Below, piece by piece: positions 56,627-64,000 of a stretch of 64,000 bases of DNA (within the stretch, counting starts at the first letter, position 1; each line of letters starts with the position of its first letter). Position numbers and translations under genes: made by a program. The DNA is taken from assembly GCA_015075445.1 (NCBI GenBank), contig JABTUJ010000019.1, positions 1 to 64,000 on the forward strand, read 5' to 3'. The notes under the pieces are model-generated. The model saw nothing but the letters and a program-made list of their open reading frames with translations, had not been told where the DNA came from and made no database searches. This DNA comes from Verrucomicrobiales bacterium. Its GTDB lineage: Bacteria; Verrucomicrobiota; Verrucomicrobiia; Limisphaerales; J093.

Positions 56627-59600
56627 TCAGCGGCCCGCGTGGCGCTGCCGCAGCTTCTCCCACTCGGCATAGGGCAGCCGCGAGAGCGTGCCGTGTTCCG
56701 AGAGGCGCGAACCGGTGAGAACCTCGACTCGAGTCTCGAGGTCGGGCTGGGCCTCGAACGTGGTCACGGGCATGGGGCAAAGGGCCACCTGAGGATGGTG
56801 ACCTGCGAAGGCAACGCGTTGGCCGGCCGGGTCGATGGCAATGGTCGCGAGGGTGGCAGGATGCCGAAGCACGGGTCCGATCTCTTCGCCCAGGGCCACA
56901 GACCAGAACCGGACGGTTCGGTCGTAGCCGCCGGTGGCAAGCACCTGGCCGTCGGGGTTGAAGGCGAGGGCCCAAACACCACCTTCATGGATCAGGACGC
57001 CCCCGCTCGGCTTGCCGGTCTCCGTCTCCCAGAACCGAATCGTTCCACTCCCGAGATCCCCGGACGCGATGCGGGAGCCGTCAGCGCTCAACGCCACCAG
57101 CCAGCCGCCGTGCGGAAGGGGCGGATAGACCAGGTTGGTCGTCGTGAGCGACCAGAGGTGGATCGGGCCCCCGTGGCAGGCGGTCAGCAACCAGTCGCCG
57201 TTTGGATGAAAGTGGAGGTCGGTGACCGTCCCCGGATGGTCGAAAGCGGCCACCATATCCCCGGTCCGCACCGACCGGACGTAGACCTTTCCAGACCAAT
57301 TCCCGGTCGCCACGAACTCTCCGCGCGGGTGAAACGCACAACTGACGGTGACCCCTTCGCCCTGTTCGAGCACGCGGAGCGGCTTCCCGTCGCTCGACCA
57401 GAGGCTGGACAACTCGCCGGGTTTGCCCGTCAGGCCCTTCAGCACCTCTTCCGCAGTCACGATACGGTCGCCGGAGGGGCTGTACACCGCATCCCACAGA
57501 TAGTTGCTCCCTCCCCCGAACGTCCGCTCAACCTGCAGCGACTTCGTGGACCAAATCTCCGCCGGTCCAGGACATCCCGCTACCAGGAACCGGCTGCCGT
57601 CCGGATTGAAATCGACTGACCAGACCAGCGAAGACTTCGAGCGGAGCGTTCGCGCACGGCTTTCCGGAGTGTGAAACTCCCAAACCGCCGCACCGGCCCT
57701 CGTGGCCGCGACGAGCAGTTCGCCGTCCGGAGTGAAAGTGATTTGTTCGACGTGGGAACCCTGGTGCCGGATAGGTCGCATGACGCTTTCGCCGCTTGAG
57801 GCGGACCAGATGCGAAGGAGGCCGTCGTTCTCGCCGGAGGCCAGGTGACGGCCGTCCGGAGTGAAAGCCGTGGAGAGAACGGGTGAGCTATGCACCATCG
57901 GGCCCGCCAGCGGTGCACCGTGCTCGACGCTCCACAGTTGCACCGTGGCCTCCGACGTGACTGCGAGGACCTGCCCGTCCGGGCTGAAGCGCAGCGCCGA
58001 GACGTGGACCATTCCCAGCATGCCGGAAAACTGGTGCAGGCGTTGGCCGACGGCCTCGCCGGTTTCCACCGACCAGAGTTGAACGCTGTCGTCTCCCCCG
58101 GTGGCCAACAGGCGGCTGTCCGGGCTGAAAGCCACGGCCCGGATGTTGCCCCCGTGAGCAATCAGCGTCTCGGCCAGCGGGTCGGATCCCAGAGAAACGA
58201 TCTGCGCCTGCCCGTCCGGATACCCCACGACCAAGCGCTTGCCGTCGTTGGAAAACTCGGCCACCACAAAGGAGTTAAGGCCCTCGACGCCGCTGCGCAC
58301 TACCTTACCCCGACTGACCCACGGACGCAGGAAGGTCACTTGGTCCGTGATGCGCAGGAGCCGGCAGGATTGGTCCTTAAGCCAGACGGCGACCAGTCCC
58401 TGGGCGGGCAGCGCGGTGCTTGCCAACGGCGGCGAACCCAGCGGGACTTCCTCGCCCAAATGCTCGCCGGTCGCACTCCACAACTGGACCGAGCCGTTGG
58501 CGCCGATGGTCAAGATCCGCTCGCCTCCTCCCACGTAGAACACCTGCATGATCTCGGCCGGATGCGGCATCGGTCGGCCCACGGGCGCGCCCGTTTCGAG
58601 GGACCAAATCCGTGCGATGCTGTTGGTCGTGCCGCCCACCCGGACGAGTTCTCTGGCATCCGGGCGAAGAGCAAAGAGCGGACTGCCTCCAAAAAACGGC
58701 GATCCCCCGCCCTGGTCGGCTGGTTGATGCCCGAACACCCATTTCAAGGTGGGGCCGTTCCGGCTCCAGTTCGCGATGTTCAACCGGATCGCCTCGGCGA
58801 GTTCAGGTCTTCGCGCCGGGCACTCGCGTAGACCGCGCGCGAGCCAGAGCAATCCGGCGTGGATATCCCCGCGCTCGCACGACTGTCGCCCGTCTCGGAA
58901 ATAGTTCCGCGCCAGTTGCTCCCGCGCCTGCAAGGCATTCTCGCGCGAGCTGAGCGCCCACGCCGCCGCGCCGAGGCCCAAAGCCAACCCCAGCGAAGCG
59001 GAAGTGAAGACCAGCGCCGCCACGGCCGGACGCCGGCGCACCCACTTCCGCACCTGCCCCCACCGTGTCGCCGGTCGGGCCGCAATCGGCTCGTGATGCA
59101 GCCACCGCTCAAGGTCATCCGCCAAGCTCGCAGCGGACCGGTAGCGGCGCTCGGGCTCTTTCTCCAGGCACTTGAGGCAGATGGTCTCCAGGTCGCGGTC
59201 GATCTCCGGATTCCAGAAGGACGGCCGGCGCGGCTCCTCATCGAGCACCTGCCGGATCGTCTCCATCGAGGTCCCCCCGGCGAAGGGCGGCGATCCGGTC
59301 AAGACCTCGTAGAGCACCGCCCCCAGCCCATAGACGTCGGCGGCCGTCGTCACCTCCTTGGCGTCGCCTCGGGCCTGTTCCGGGGACATGTACGCGGGGG
59401 TGCCCAACACCGCGTAGGTGTGGGTGAGCGTGCTGTCCCGTTGCACCAACTTCGCCAACCCGAAGTCCGTCAGGTGCGGCTGTCCCTCGGCATCGAGCAG
59501 GATGTTGGCCGGTTTGATGTCGCGATGGAGCACGCCGCGCTGATGGGCGTACTGCACCGCGCGAGCGACGGTGGCCATCAATCGCGCCGCCTCCCGCGGC

Positions 59601-60325
59601 GCAAAACCCGCCGCCGCCGCCGTCCCTCCCCTCCCCTCTTCCTCCTTCCTCCTTCGCCCTTCGCCCTTCGCCCTTCGAACCTCGCCCTTCGAACTTCCCT
59701 CTTCGCCCTTCGCCCTTCGCCCTTCGTCCTTCGAACCTCCCTCTCCGCCCTTCGAACTTCGCCCTTCGTCCTTCGAACCTCCCTCTTCGCCCTTCGGACC
59801 TCGCCCTTCGCCCTTCGAACTTCCTCCCCCCTCCCGCCCGCGCCTTGCCACCATGGCCTCGCGCAGGTTGGGGCCTGCGATCAGGTCCATGCTGAAATAC
59901 TGCTGGCCCTGATGTTCCCCGATCTCGTGGATGGGGACGATGTGGGGGTGCGTGAGACTGGCGGCTGCTTCGGCCTCGGCCTCGAACCGCTTGACCAACT
60001 CCGGCGTGGCCAACGCGCCGGCGTTCATCAGCTTGAGGGCGACCAGGCGGTTGAGGCTCACTTGCCGCGCCTTGAAGACGACGCCCATCCCGCCGCGGGC
60101 GATCTCCTCGAGCAACTCGTAATCACCGAAGTAGCGGATGCGCTCGCCGGTGAAGGGGGTGACGGGGACGGAAGGGTTCTCGACCGCCTCGGGACTCAAC
60201 CCGTTGGCTGACTCCGACGCATACTCCAGCGCCCGCGCCAGGAGGCACTTGGGGCACAAGCCCTCGGGCGTGCCCGACGGCAAGTCGGTGCCGCAGGCAG
60301 CGCACGTCTCCGTCTCCGCAGCCAT
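56627..60325 (-). CDS. Receptor-like Ser/Thr protein kinase with WD40 propellers
   Basis: 1232 residues. Starts with a zinc-ribbon (CAACGTDLPSGTPEGLCPKC). Kinase domain: 'YFGDYELLEEIARGGMGVVFKARQVSLNRLVALKLM' (GxGxxG-like loop and Lys), 'HRDIKPANILLD', 'DFGLAKLV', 'GTPAYMSPEQARGDAKEVTTAADVYGLGAVLYEVLTG'. Between the hinge (NLREAMVARRG) and the catalytic loop is an insertion of about 75 residues encoded by heptanucleotide repeats. One membrane helix about 'AALVFTSASLGLALGLGAAAWALSS'. The extracytoplasmic part is a series of WD40 blades ('FSPDGQVLAVTSEATVQLWSVEHG', 'FNPDGQVLATGGYDRTVRFWSV'). Likely partner of an ECF sigma factor. The stop precedes the paralogue genes by about 150 bases. Confidence 0.9.
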   Translation of the reverse strand: MAAETETCAACGTDLPSGTPEGLCPKCLLARALEYASESANGLSPEAVENPSVPVTPFTGERIRYFGDYELLEEIARGGMGVVFKARQVSLNRLVALKLMNAGALATPELVKRFEAEAEAAASLTHPHIVPIHEIGEHQGQQYFSMDLIAGPNLREAMVARRGREGGGSSKGEGRGPKGEEGGSKDEGRSSKGGEGGSKDEGRRAKGEEGSSKGEVRRAKGEGRRRKEEEGRGGTAAAAGFAPREAARLMATVARAVQYAHQRGVLHRDIKPANILLDAEGQPHLTDFGLAKLVQRDSTLTHTYAVLGTPAYMSPEQARGDAKEVTTAADVYGLGAVLYEVLTGSPPFAGGTSMETIRQVLDEEPRRPSFWNPEIDRDLETICLKCLEKEPERRYRSAASLADDLERWLHHEPIAARPATRWGQVRKWVRRRPAVAALVFTSASLGLALGLGAAAWALSSRENALQAREQLARNYFRDGRQSCERGDIHAGLLWLARGLRECPARRPELAEAIRLNIANWSRNGPTLKWVFGHQPADQGGGSPFFGGSPLFALRPDARELVRVGGTTNSIARIWSLETGAPVGRPMPHPAEIMQVFYVGGGERILTIGANGSVQLWSATGEHLGEEVPLGSPPLASTALPAQGLVAVWLKDQSCRLLRITDQVTFLRPWVSRGKVVRSGVEGLNSFVVAEFSNDGKRLVVGYPDGQAQIVSLGSDPLAETLIAHGGNIRAVAFSPDSRLLATGGDDSVQLWSVETGEAVGQRLHQFSGMLGMVHVSALRFSPDGQVLAVTSEATVQLWSVEHGAPLAGPMVHSSPVLSTAFTPDGRHLASGENDGLLRIWSASSGESVMRPIRHQGSHVEQITFTPDGELLVAATRAGAAVWEFHTPESRARTLRSKSSLVWSVDFNPDGSRFLVAGCPGPAEIWSTKSLQVERTFGGGSNYLWDAVYSPSGDRIVTAEEVLKGLTGKPGELSSLWSSDGKPLRVLEQGEGVTVSCAFHPRGEFVATGNWSGKVYVRSVRTGDMVAAFDHPGTVTDLHFHPNGDWLLTACHGGPIHLWSLTTTNLVYPPLPHGGWLVALSADGSRIASGDLGSGTIRFWETETGKPSGGVLIHEGGVWALAFNPDGQVLATGGYDRTVRFWSVALGEEIGPVLRHPATLATIAIDPAGQRVAFAGHHPQVALCPMPVTTFEAQPDLETRVEVLTGSRLSEHGTLSRLPYAEWEKLRQRHAGR
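59625..59835 (-). repeat. Heptanucleotide repeat array inside the kinase gene
   Basis: About 210 bases made of 7-base units (plus strand TTCGCCC/TTCGAAC/TTCGTCC and variants). In the kinase frame three units give a 7-residue period: GRGPKGE, EGGSKDE, GRSSKGG, EGGSKDE, GRRAKGE, EGSSKGE and so on. The array length appears to be a multiple of three bases, since the kinase frame is preserved across it. Same class as the 13.7-kb array but of different unit sequence. Confidence 0.92.
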
Positions 60326-60680
60326 GGTGTGGCAGGTTTGAGCAACCGCCGCTGGCGGTCAGCTAATGAGTACCGAAGGATCCGTCCTCGAGAGTTACAC
60401 ATTCACTTCCCCTGTCCAAGCATGGACCACGACGGGCCGTCCACCCGACGCCGCGACCGCCCGCCGTCTACCCCGGCAGCGATGGCCATTCGACGTGGCG
60501 AACGTCTGCGACGATGGGGTCAAACATTGACATTGTGACATTCGACCTTGCTTGTGAGGGCGGGGCGGGCTGGGCCCCGCACATCGCGGGAGAGGCCGAA
60601 ATGTCAAATGTCAATGTTTGACCCCATTGGGGAGGTGGAACAGCGTTGCCCCCGTCGGGCGATCGTCGGATAACAGCCGC
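60326..60680. other. Divergent intergenic region between kinase and addB-like gene
   Basis: 355 bases. It holds the second palindromic element and otherwise low-complexity CG-rich text with no gene. The kinase promoter should be in the 60330-60510 part; no convincing -35/-10 pair was identified. Confidence 0.5.
60514..60628. repeat. ~115-bp palindromic element, copy 2 (RAYT/MITE-like)
   Basis: Left arm ATGGGGTCAAACATTGACAT (60514) continuing TGTGACATT; right arm AATGTCAAATGTCAATGTTT continuing GACCCCAT (to 60628). Nearly identical arms to copy 1 at 53871-53989 and the same orientation; the GC-rich centre has diverged in parts (TTCGACC...CCCCGCACATC conserved). It lies between the kinase start and the addB-like gene, which are divergent. 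Confidence 0.9.
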
Positions 60681-63600
60681 GTGATCGCGCGCTTCCTCCT
60701 CGGCCCCGCCGGCAGCGGCAAGACCTTCCGCTGCGTGGCCGAAGTCCGCGCCGCCTTGCAGGCCGAGCCCGACGGTGCCCCCCTCCTGTTCCTCGCGCCC
60801 AAACAGGCCACCTTCCAGCTCGAACGTTACCTGCTCGCCGACCCTTCGCTGCCCGGCTACACCCGGCTGCGCATCCTGTCCTTCGACCGCCTGGCCGCCT
60901 TCCTCCTCGAATCCCTGGGCGTCACGCCTCCGCCCCTGCTCGCCGAGGAGGGCCGCCTGATGGTCCTGCGCGCCCTGCTGACCCGGCATCGCCACGAACT
61001 CAGCGCCTTCCGCGCCACCGCCCGCCTGGCGGGGTTCGCTTCCCAGCTCAATCTCACGCTCCGCGAACTGCAGCGACACCAGGTCCGCCCTGAAAGGTTG
61101 ACCGCCCTCGCCCGCCGCCTCGAGCCCGACCGGGCCTTGAGCGGTAAACTCGCCGATCTCGCCCTGCTCCTCGACCGCTATCTCCAGTGGCTCAAGACCC
61201 GCCTGCTCGACGATGCCGACGGGCTCCTCGACCTGGCCACGTTCGCGCTTCGTTCCGCCAGCCGCCCGGCCCTGGACGGCCTGCGCTTCGGGGGTCTCTG
61301 GCTTGACGGTTTCGCCGAGATGACCCCGCAGGAACTGGATCTCCTCGCCACCCTCCTGCCGGCCTGCGAACAGGCCACGCTGGCGTTCTGTCTCGACGCC
61401 GAACCGGTCCGCCCCACGCACTGGCTCTCCGCCTGGACCACGGTGGGCGAAAGCCACCGCCGTCTGCGCGAACGCCTCGAAGGACTCCCCGCGTGCCACG
61501 TCGAGGTCGAAGTGCTGGAACGTTGTCCTCCCCGGAGCCGATTCGTGACATCGCCGGTCCTCGAACATCTCGAACGGCATTGGTCCGCCCCGCAGCCCGC
61601 CTCGCCGGACGGTGCCGCCCTCCGCGTCGTTTCGTGCGCCAACCCCACCCAGGAAGCCACGGTCGCTGCCCAACTGATCCATCAGTTCGTGCGCGAACAG
61701 GGAGGTCGCTACCGCGAAGCCACCGTGCTCGTCCGCTCCCTCGAAAGCTACCACGCCACGATTCGCCGGGTGTTCCGCCGGCATCGCATCCCCCTCTTCC
61801 TCGATCGCCGCGAATCCGTCGCGCACCACCCGCTCGCCGAACTCACCCGCAACGCCCTCCGCACCGTCGCCTTCGGCTGGCAAACCGAGGACTGGTTCGG
61901 CGCGCTCAAGACCGGCTTGTGTCCGGCGGATCCCCTCCTGCTGGATCGCTTCGAGAACGAAGCGCTCGCGCACGGGTGGAGCGGGCGTCGTTGGCTGACG
62001 CCCCTCTCGATCCCGGATCGTCCCGCGCTCGGCGAACGGCTCGAGCGCCTGCGGCAGTCGCTGATCCCACCGTTCCTCGCGCTGCGGGACCAGCTCCGTG
62101 GCGTCGGCGACAGGAAGACCGGGCCGGAGAACCACCCACCCGCCGCGGAGGGCGCAGATGCCCGTCGCGGTTCCGCATCGTGGGAGGCTCCCCTGCCCTT
62201 GCAGCCGGACCCGGGGACGATGAAGCCTTCGGGTGCAAGCGAGGCGACGCCTTGTGCAGGCGAGACGCCTGCACCACCAGGTTCAGAGGAAGCAGTTTCG
62301 GACCCGCCGCTCACGCCGACCGGTTACCAACTGGCCGCCGCGTTGCGCGCGTTCTGGCATGCGCTCGACGTCCCCCGGACGCTGAATCGCTGGGCGGAAG
62401 CCGCGGCGCCGGCACGCGGCTGTCCCTCCGCTAGTGTCGCCGCCCAAGTGCACGCCGAGGTCTGGGATCAGATGTCAGCCTGGCTCGAGAACCTGGCCCT
62501 CGGGTTCCCGGACACGGCACTGAGCCTGCGTGACTGGCTTCCCATTCTCGAGGCTGGGCTCGGCCGGATGACCGTCGGCGTCATTCCCCCCGCGCTTGAT
62601 CAGGTCGTCGTCGGCGCCGTGGATCGGACACGAAGCCCGGACCTGAAACTCAGCATCGTCCTCGGGCTGAATGACGGCGTCTTCCCGGGCCAAGTCGAAC
62701 CCACCCGACTGCTCACCGAAGCGGATTGCGCGCGGCTGGCCGCATTGGGCGTCGAACTCGGCCCGGACCGTTACCGGCAGATCAGTCGCGAGCGTTACTA
62801 CGGCTACATCGCCTGCACGCGATCCCGCGAACAGCTCGTCGCCACCTTTGCGCGCCGCGATGCTCAGGATCGCCCGCTCAATCCGTCCCCGTTCGTGGCC
62901 CATCTTCGCCGGCTGTTCCCGACGCTGACCATCGAAACCGCGCCGTCGCTCGGATCACCCGCCACGTCGTGCGGTGCGGGCTCTCAGCTTTGCGGTGCGG
63001 GCTCTCAGCCCTGTGGTGCGGGCTTCCAGCCTGCACCGGCTGCGGGCCCTTCCCTCCCCATCCAGGAAGCCTCCCTGCATCCGGTCGTGGCAGCGCCGCT
63101 CTACGGCCCCGCGCGCCTCCGCACCTCCGTCAGTCGGCTGGAGGATTTCGCCGCCTGTCCCTTCAAGTTCTTCGTCCAGGTCGGGCTGCGCGCCGAGGAA
63201 CGCCGCCGGTTCGAGGTCGACGCCCGCCAGCGCGGCAGCTTCCAGCACGAAGTCCTCCGGCGCTTTCACGAATCCGTCCGCCACGAAGACCGCGAATGGC
63301 GTGACCTCACCCCCGACGAGGGGCGTGCCCGCGTGCGCCGTGTGGCTGAAGCCGTCGCGCGCGAGTTCGGTGGCGGCCTGCTGAAGGCGGAAGCCGGAAC
63401 GGCGCTGACCGCCCGGGGCTTGACCGACGCGTTGGCGGAGTTCGTCGCGGTTCTGATCGGGTGGCTCCGGACCAGTTGCCGCTTCAACCCGGTCGCGGCC
63501 GAACTCGAAATCGGAACGCGCGCTGCGTCCCTGCCCGCCTGGGAAATCCCGCTCGACCAGGATCGTTGCCTGGCACTGGTCGGGAAACTCGACCGGGTGG

Positions 63601-64000
63601 ACCTCGCGCCGGGCCCCGGGCCGGACGAGTTCTGGTGCGTGGTGCATGACTACAAGTCGGGCAGTCGCCAGTTCGACCCGCTCCTGTTCGCCCACGGGAT
63701 CCAACTCCAGTTGCCGGCTTACCTCGCCGCGGTGTGCCGGGTGAGCGACAGCCAGGGGGCAAGGGCTGAGGGCCAAGCGTCACCGGACGAAGGGGACGCC
63801 GCCGGCAAAGGGTTTCCGACCGCGGGCATCCGGTTGCTTCCCGCGGGCATGTTTTACGTGAACTTGCGGGGGGATTATGAAGGGGGGAAACACCGGGGCG
63901 AAGTGCTGGGCGAAACCGGGGCTTCTCCCAAGGCGTACCAGCACCGCGGCCGGTTCAACGCGGCCTGCCTGGACCTGCTGGATGATCGGCCGTCGGGCAA
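60681..64000 (+). CDS. AddB-like helicase/exonuclease subunit (PD-(D/E)XK), partial at the window end
   Basis: About 1106 residues visible from a GTG start at 60681, open to the end. N-terminus has a P-loop: 'IARFLLGPAGSGKTFRCVAEV' (GPAGSGKT), then 'LLFLAPKQATFQLERYLL', 'LRILSFDRLAAFLLESLG', 'LWLDGFAEMTPQELDLLATLL', 'VSCANPTQEATVAAQLIHQFVREQGGRYREATVLVRSLESYHATIRRVFRRHRIPLFLDRRESVAHHPL' and 'VVVGAVDRTRSPDLKLSIVLGLNDGVFPG'. The C-terminal nuclease has 'RTSVSRLEDFAACPFKFFVQVGL', 'RGSFQHEVLRRFHE', 'LVGKLDRVD...' and 'VHDYKSGSRQFDP' with 'QLQLPAYLAAV'. A Cys-containing Fe-S loop was not resolved. It likely works with AddA in recombination repair. Contains in-frame repeat insertions. Confidence 0.82.
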   Translation, partial: MIARFLLGPAGSGKTFRCVAEVRAALQAEPDGAPLLFLAPKQATFQLERYLLADPSLPGYTRLRILSFDRLAAFLLESLGVTPPPLLAEEGRLMVLRALLTRHRHELSAFRATARLAGFASQLNLTLRELQRHQVRPERLTALARRLEPDRALSGKLADLALLLDRYLQWLKTRLLDDADGLLDLATFALRSASRPALDGLRFGGLWLDGFAEMTPQELDLLATLLPACEQATLAFCLDAEPVRPTHWLSAWTTVGESHRRLRERLEGLPACHVEVEVLERCPPRSRFVTSPVLEHLERHWSAPQPASPDGAALRVVSCANPTQEATVAAQLIHQFVREQGGRYREATVLVRSLESYHATIRRVFRRHRIPLFLDRRESVAHHPLAELTRNALRTVAFGWQTEDWFGALKTGLCPADPLLLDRFENEALAHGWSGRRWLTPLSIPDRPALGERLERLRQSLIPPFLALRDQLRGVGDRKTGPENHPPAAEGADARRGSASWEAPLPLQPDPGTMKPSGASEATPCAGETPAPPGSEEAVSDPPLTPTGYQLAAALRAFWHALDVPRTLNRWAEAAAPARGCPSASVAAQVHAEVWDQMSAWLENLALGFPDTALSLRDWLPILEAGLGRMTVGVIPPALDQVVVGAVDRTRSPDLKLSIVLGLNDGVFPGQVEPTRLLTEADCARLAALGVELGPDRYRQISRERYYGYIACTRSREQLVATFARRDAQDRPLNPSPFVAHLRRLFPTLTIETAPSLGSPATSCGAGSQLCGAGSQPCGAGFQPAPAAGPSLPIQEASLHPVVAAPLYGPARLRTSVSRLEDFAACPFKFFVQVGLRAEERRRFEVDARQRGSFQHEVLRRFHESVRHEDREWRDLTPDEGRARVRRVAEAVAREFGGGLLKAEAGTALTARGLTDALAEFVAVLIGWLRTSCRFNPVAAELEIGTRAASLPAWEIPLDQDRCLALVGKLDRVDLAPGPGPDEFWCVVHDYKSGSRQFDPLLFAHGIQLQLPAYLAAVCRVSDSQGARAEGQASPDEGDAAGKGFPTAGIRLLPAGMFYVNLRGDYEGGKHRGEVLGETGASPKAYQHRGRFNAACLDLLDDRPSG
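62254..62274. repeat. In-frame palindrome GTGCAGGCG-AGA-CGCCTGCAC in addB
   Basis: Perfect 9-bp arms with a 3-base loop (62254-62262, 62266-62274), within a non-conserved linker of the addB-like protein (PCAGETPAPPG). It resembles dispersed REP-like 'GCAGGCG' sequences rather than coding sequence under selection. Confidence 0.7.
62971..63033 (+). repeat. 21-bp tandem repeat, three units, in addB
   Basis: Units GCGGTGCGGGCTCTCAGCTT(T), GCGGTGCGGGCTCTCAGCCC(T) and GTGGTGCGGGCTTCCAGCCT(G) give the in-frame peptide CGAGSQLCGAGSQPCGAGFQP. It lies in the linker just before the C-terminal nuclease domain. The frame is kept, so the insertion is tolerated. Confidence 0.85.

Noticed and set aside
60468..62135. 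555-codon minus-strand open frame over the start of addB
   Set aside because: The plus strand encodes conserved AddB motifs (GPAGSGKT and others) over the same bases; the minus frame also reads through the palindromic element.

Overview
The window is a GC-rich bacterial chromosome segment that most resembles the phylum Verrucomicrobiota (inference, no taxonomic marker gene present). Pointers are an ECF sigma factor and a Ser/Thr kinase with WD40 repeats of the kind common there, a PEP-CTERM protein, SUMF1-type secreted proteins, a CreD/DUF72 background, and arrays of heptanucleotide repeats.

Layout. 0-2.1 kb: end of an exopolysaccharide export locus (Wzz-like, Wza-like, outer-membrane barrel, minus strand). 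2.4-5.5 kb: lipoprotein operon (COG3014-like, YcfL, LpoB) that looks like a penicillin-binding-protein activation module. 5.5-19.9 kb: housekeeping genes: RidA/chorismatase-fold protein, pyruvate:ferredoxin oxidoreductase with a dihydroorotate-dehydrogenase-like partner, 2-isopropylmalate synthase preceded by a complete transcription-attenuation leader, thioesterase, YqaA-like membrane protein, CreD, DUF72 protein and a secreted SUMF1/cadherin-like protein.

20.4-51.2 kb: a complete type VI secretion system in two operons that face each other. The plus operon is tssB-tssC-hcp-tssE-tssF-tssG-clpV-vgrG-MORN protein-PAAR-like. The minus operon is tssJ-tssK-tssL-tssM-tssA followed by a putative effector. 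Between them (33.4-43.4 kb) is a cargo island: a DUF4157 HELAH protein and five further effector-like proteins with long Pro/Arg/Ala-rich N-terminal regions and unrelated C-terminal domains. Three carry clear or recognisable copies of a motif near PLAAHVRASxxxVQRQ, and most carry isolated hydrophobic-[VI]-Q sites. One C-terminal domain resembles an ADP-ribosyltransferase. A complete IS66-family element (3475 bp, 8-bp target duplication) carrying a DUF4338/DruA-like passenger gene has landed in this island.

51.4-54.2 kb is a scrapyard: tRNA-Leu(UAA) with a poorly paired acceptor stem, a molybdate-permease fragment, a broken tyrosine integrase, WD40 fragments and an intact ECF sigma factor. 54.2-60.3 kb: PEP-CTERM protein, two tandem paralogous secreted proteins and a large receptor-like Ser/Thr kinase whose catalytic domain holds an insertion made of heptanucleotide repeats. 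Two copies of a ~115-bp palindromic element lie at 53.9 and 60.5 kb. 60.7 kb to the end: an AddB-like nuclease/helicase that continues past the window.

The most interesting points are the shared motif in the T6SS-adjacent cargo set and the fully resolvable leucine attenuator upstream of leuA.
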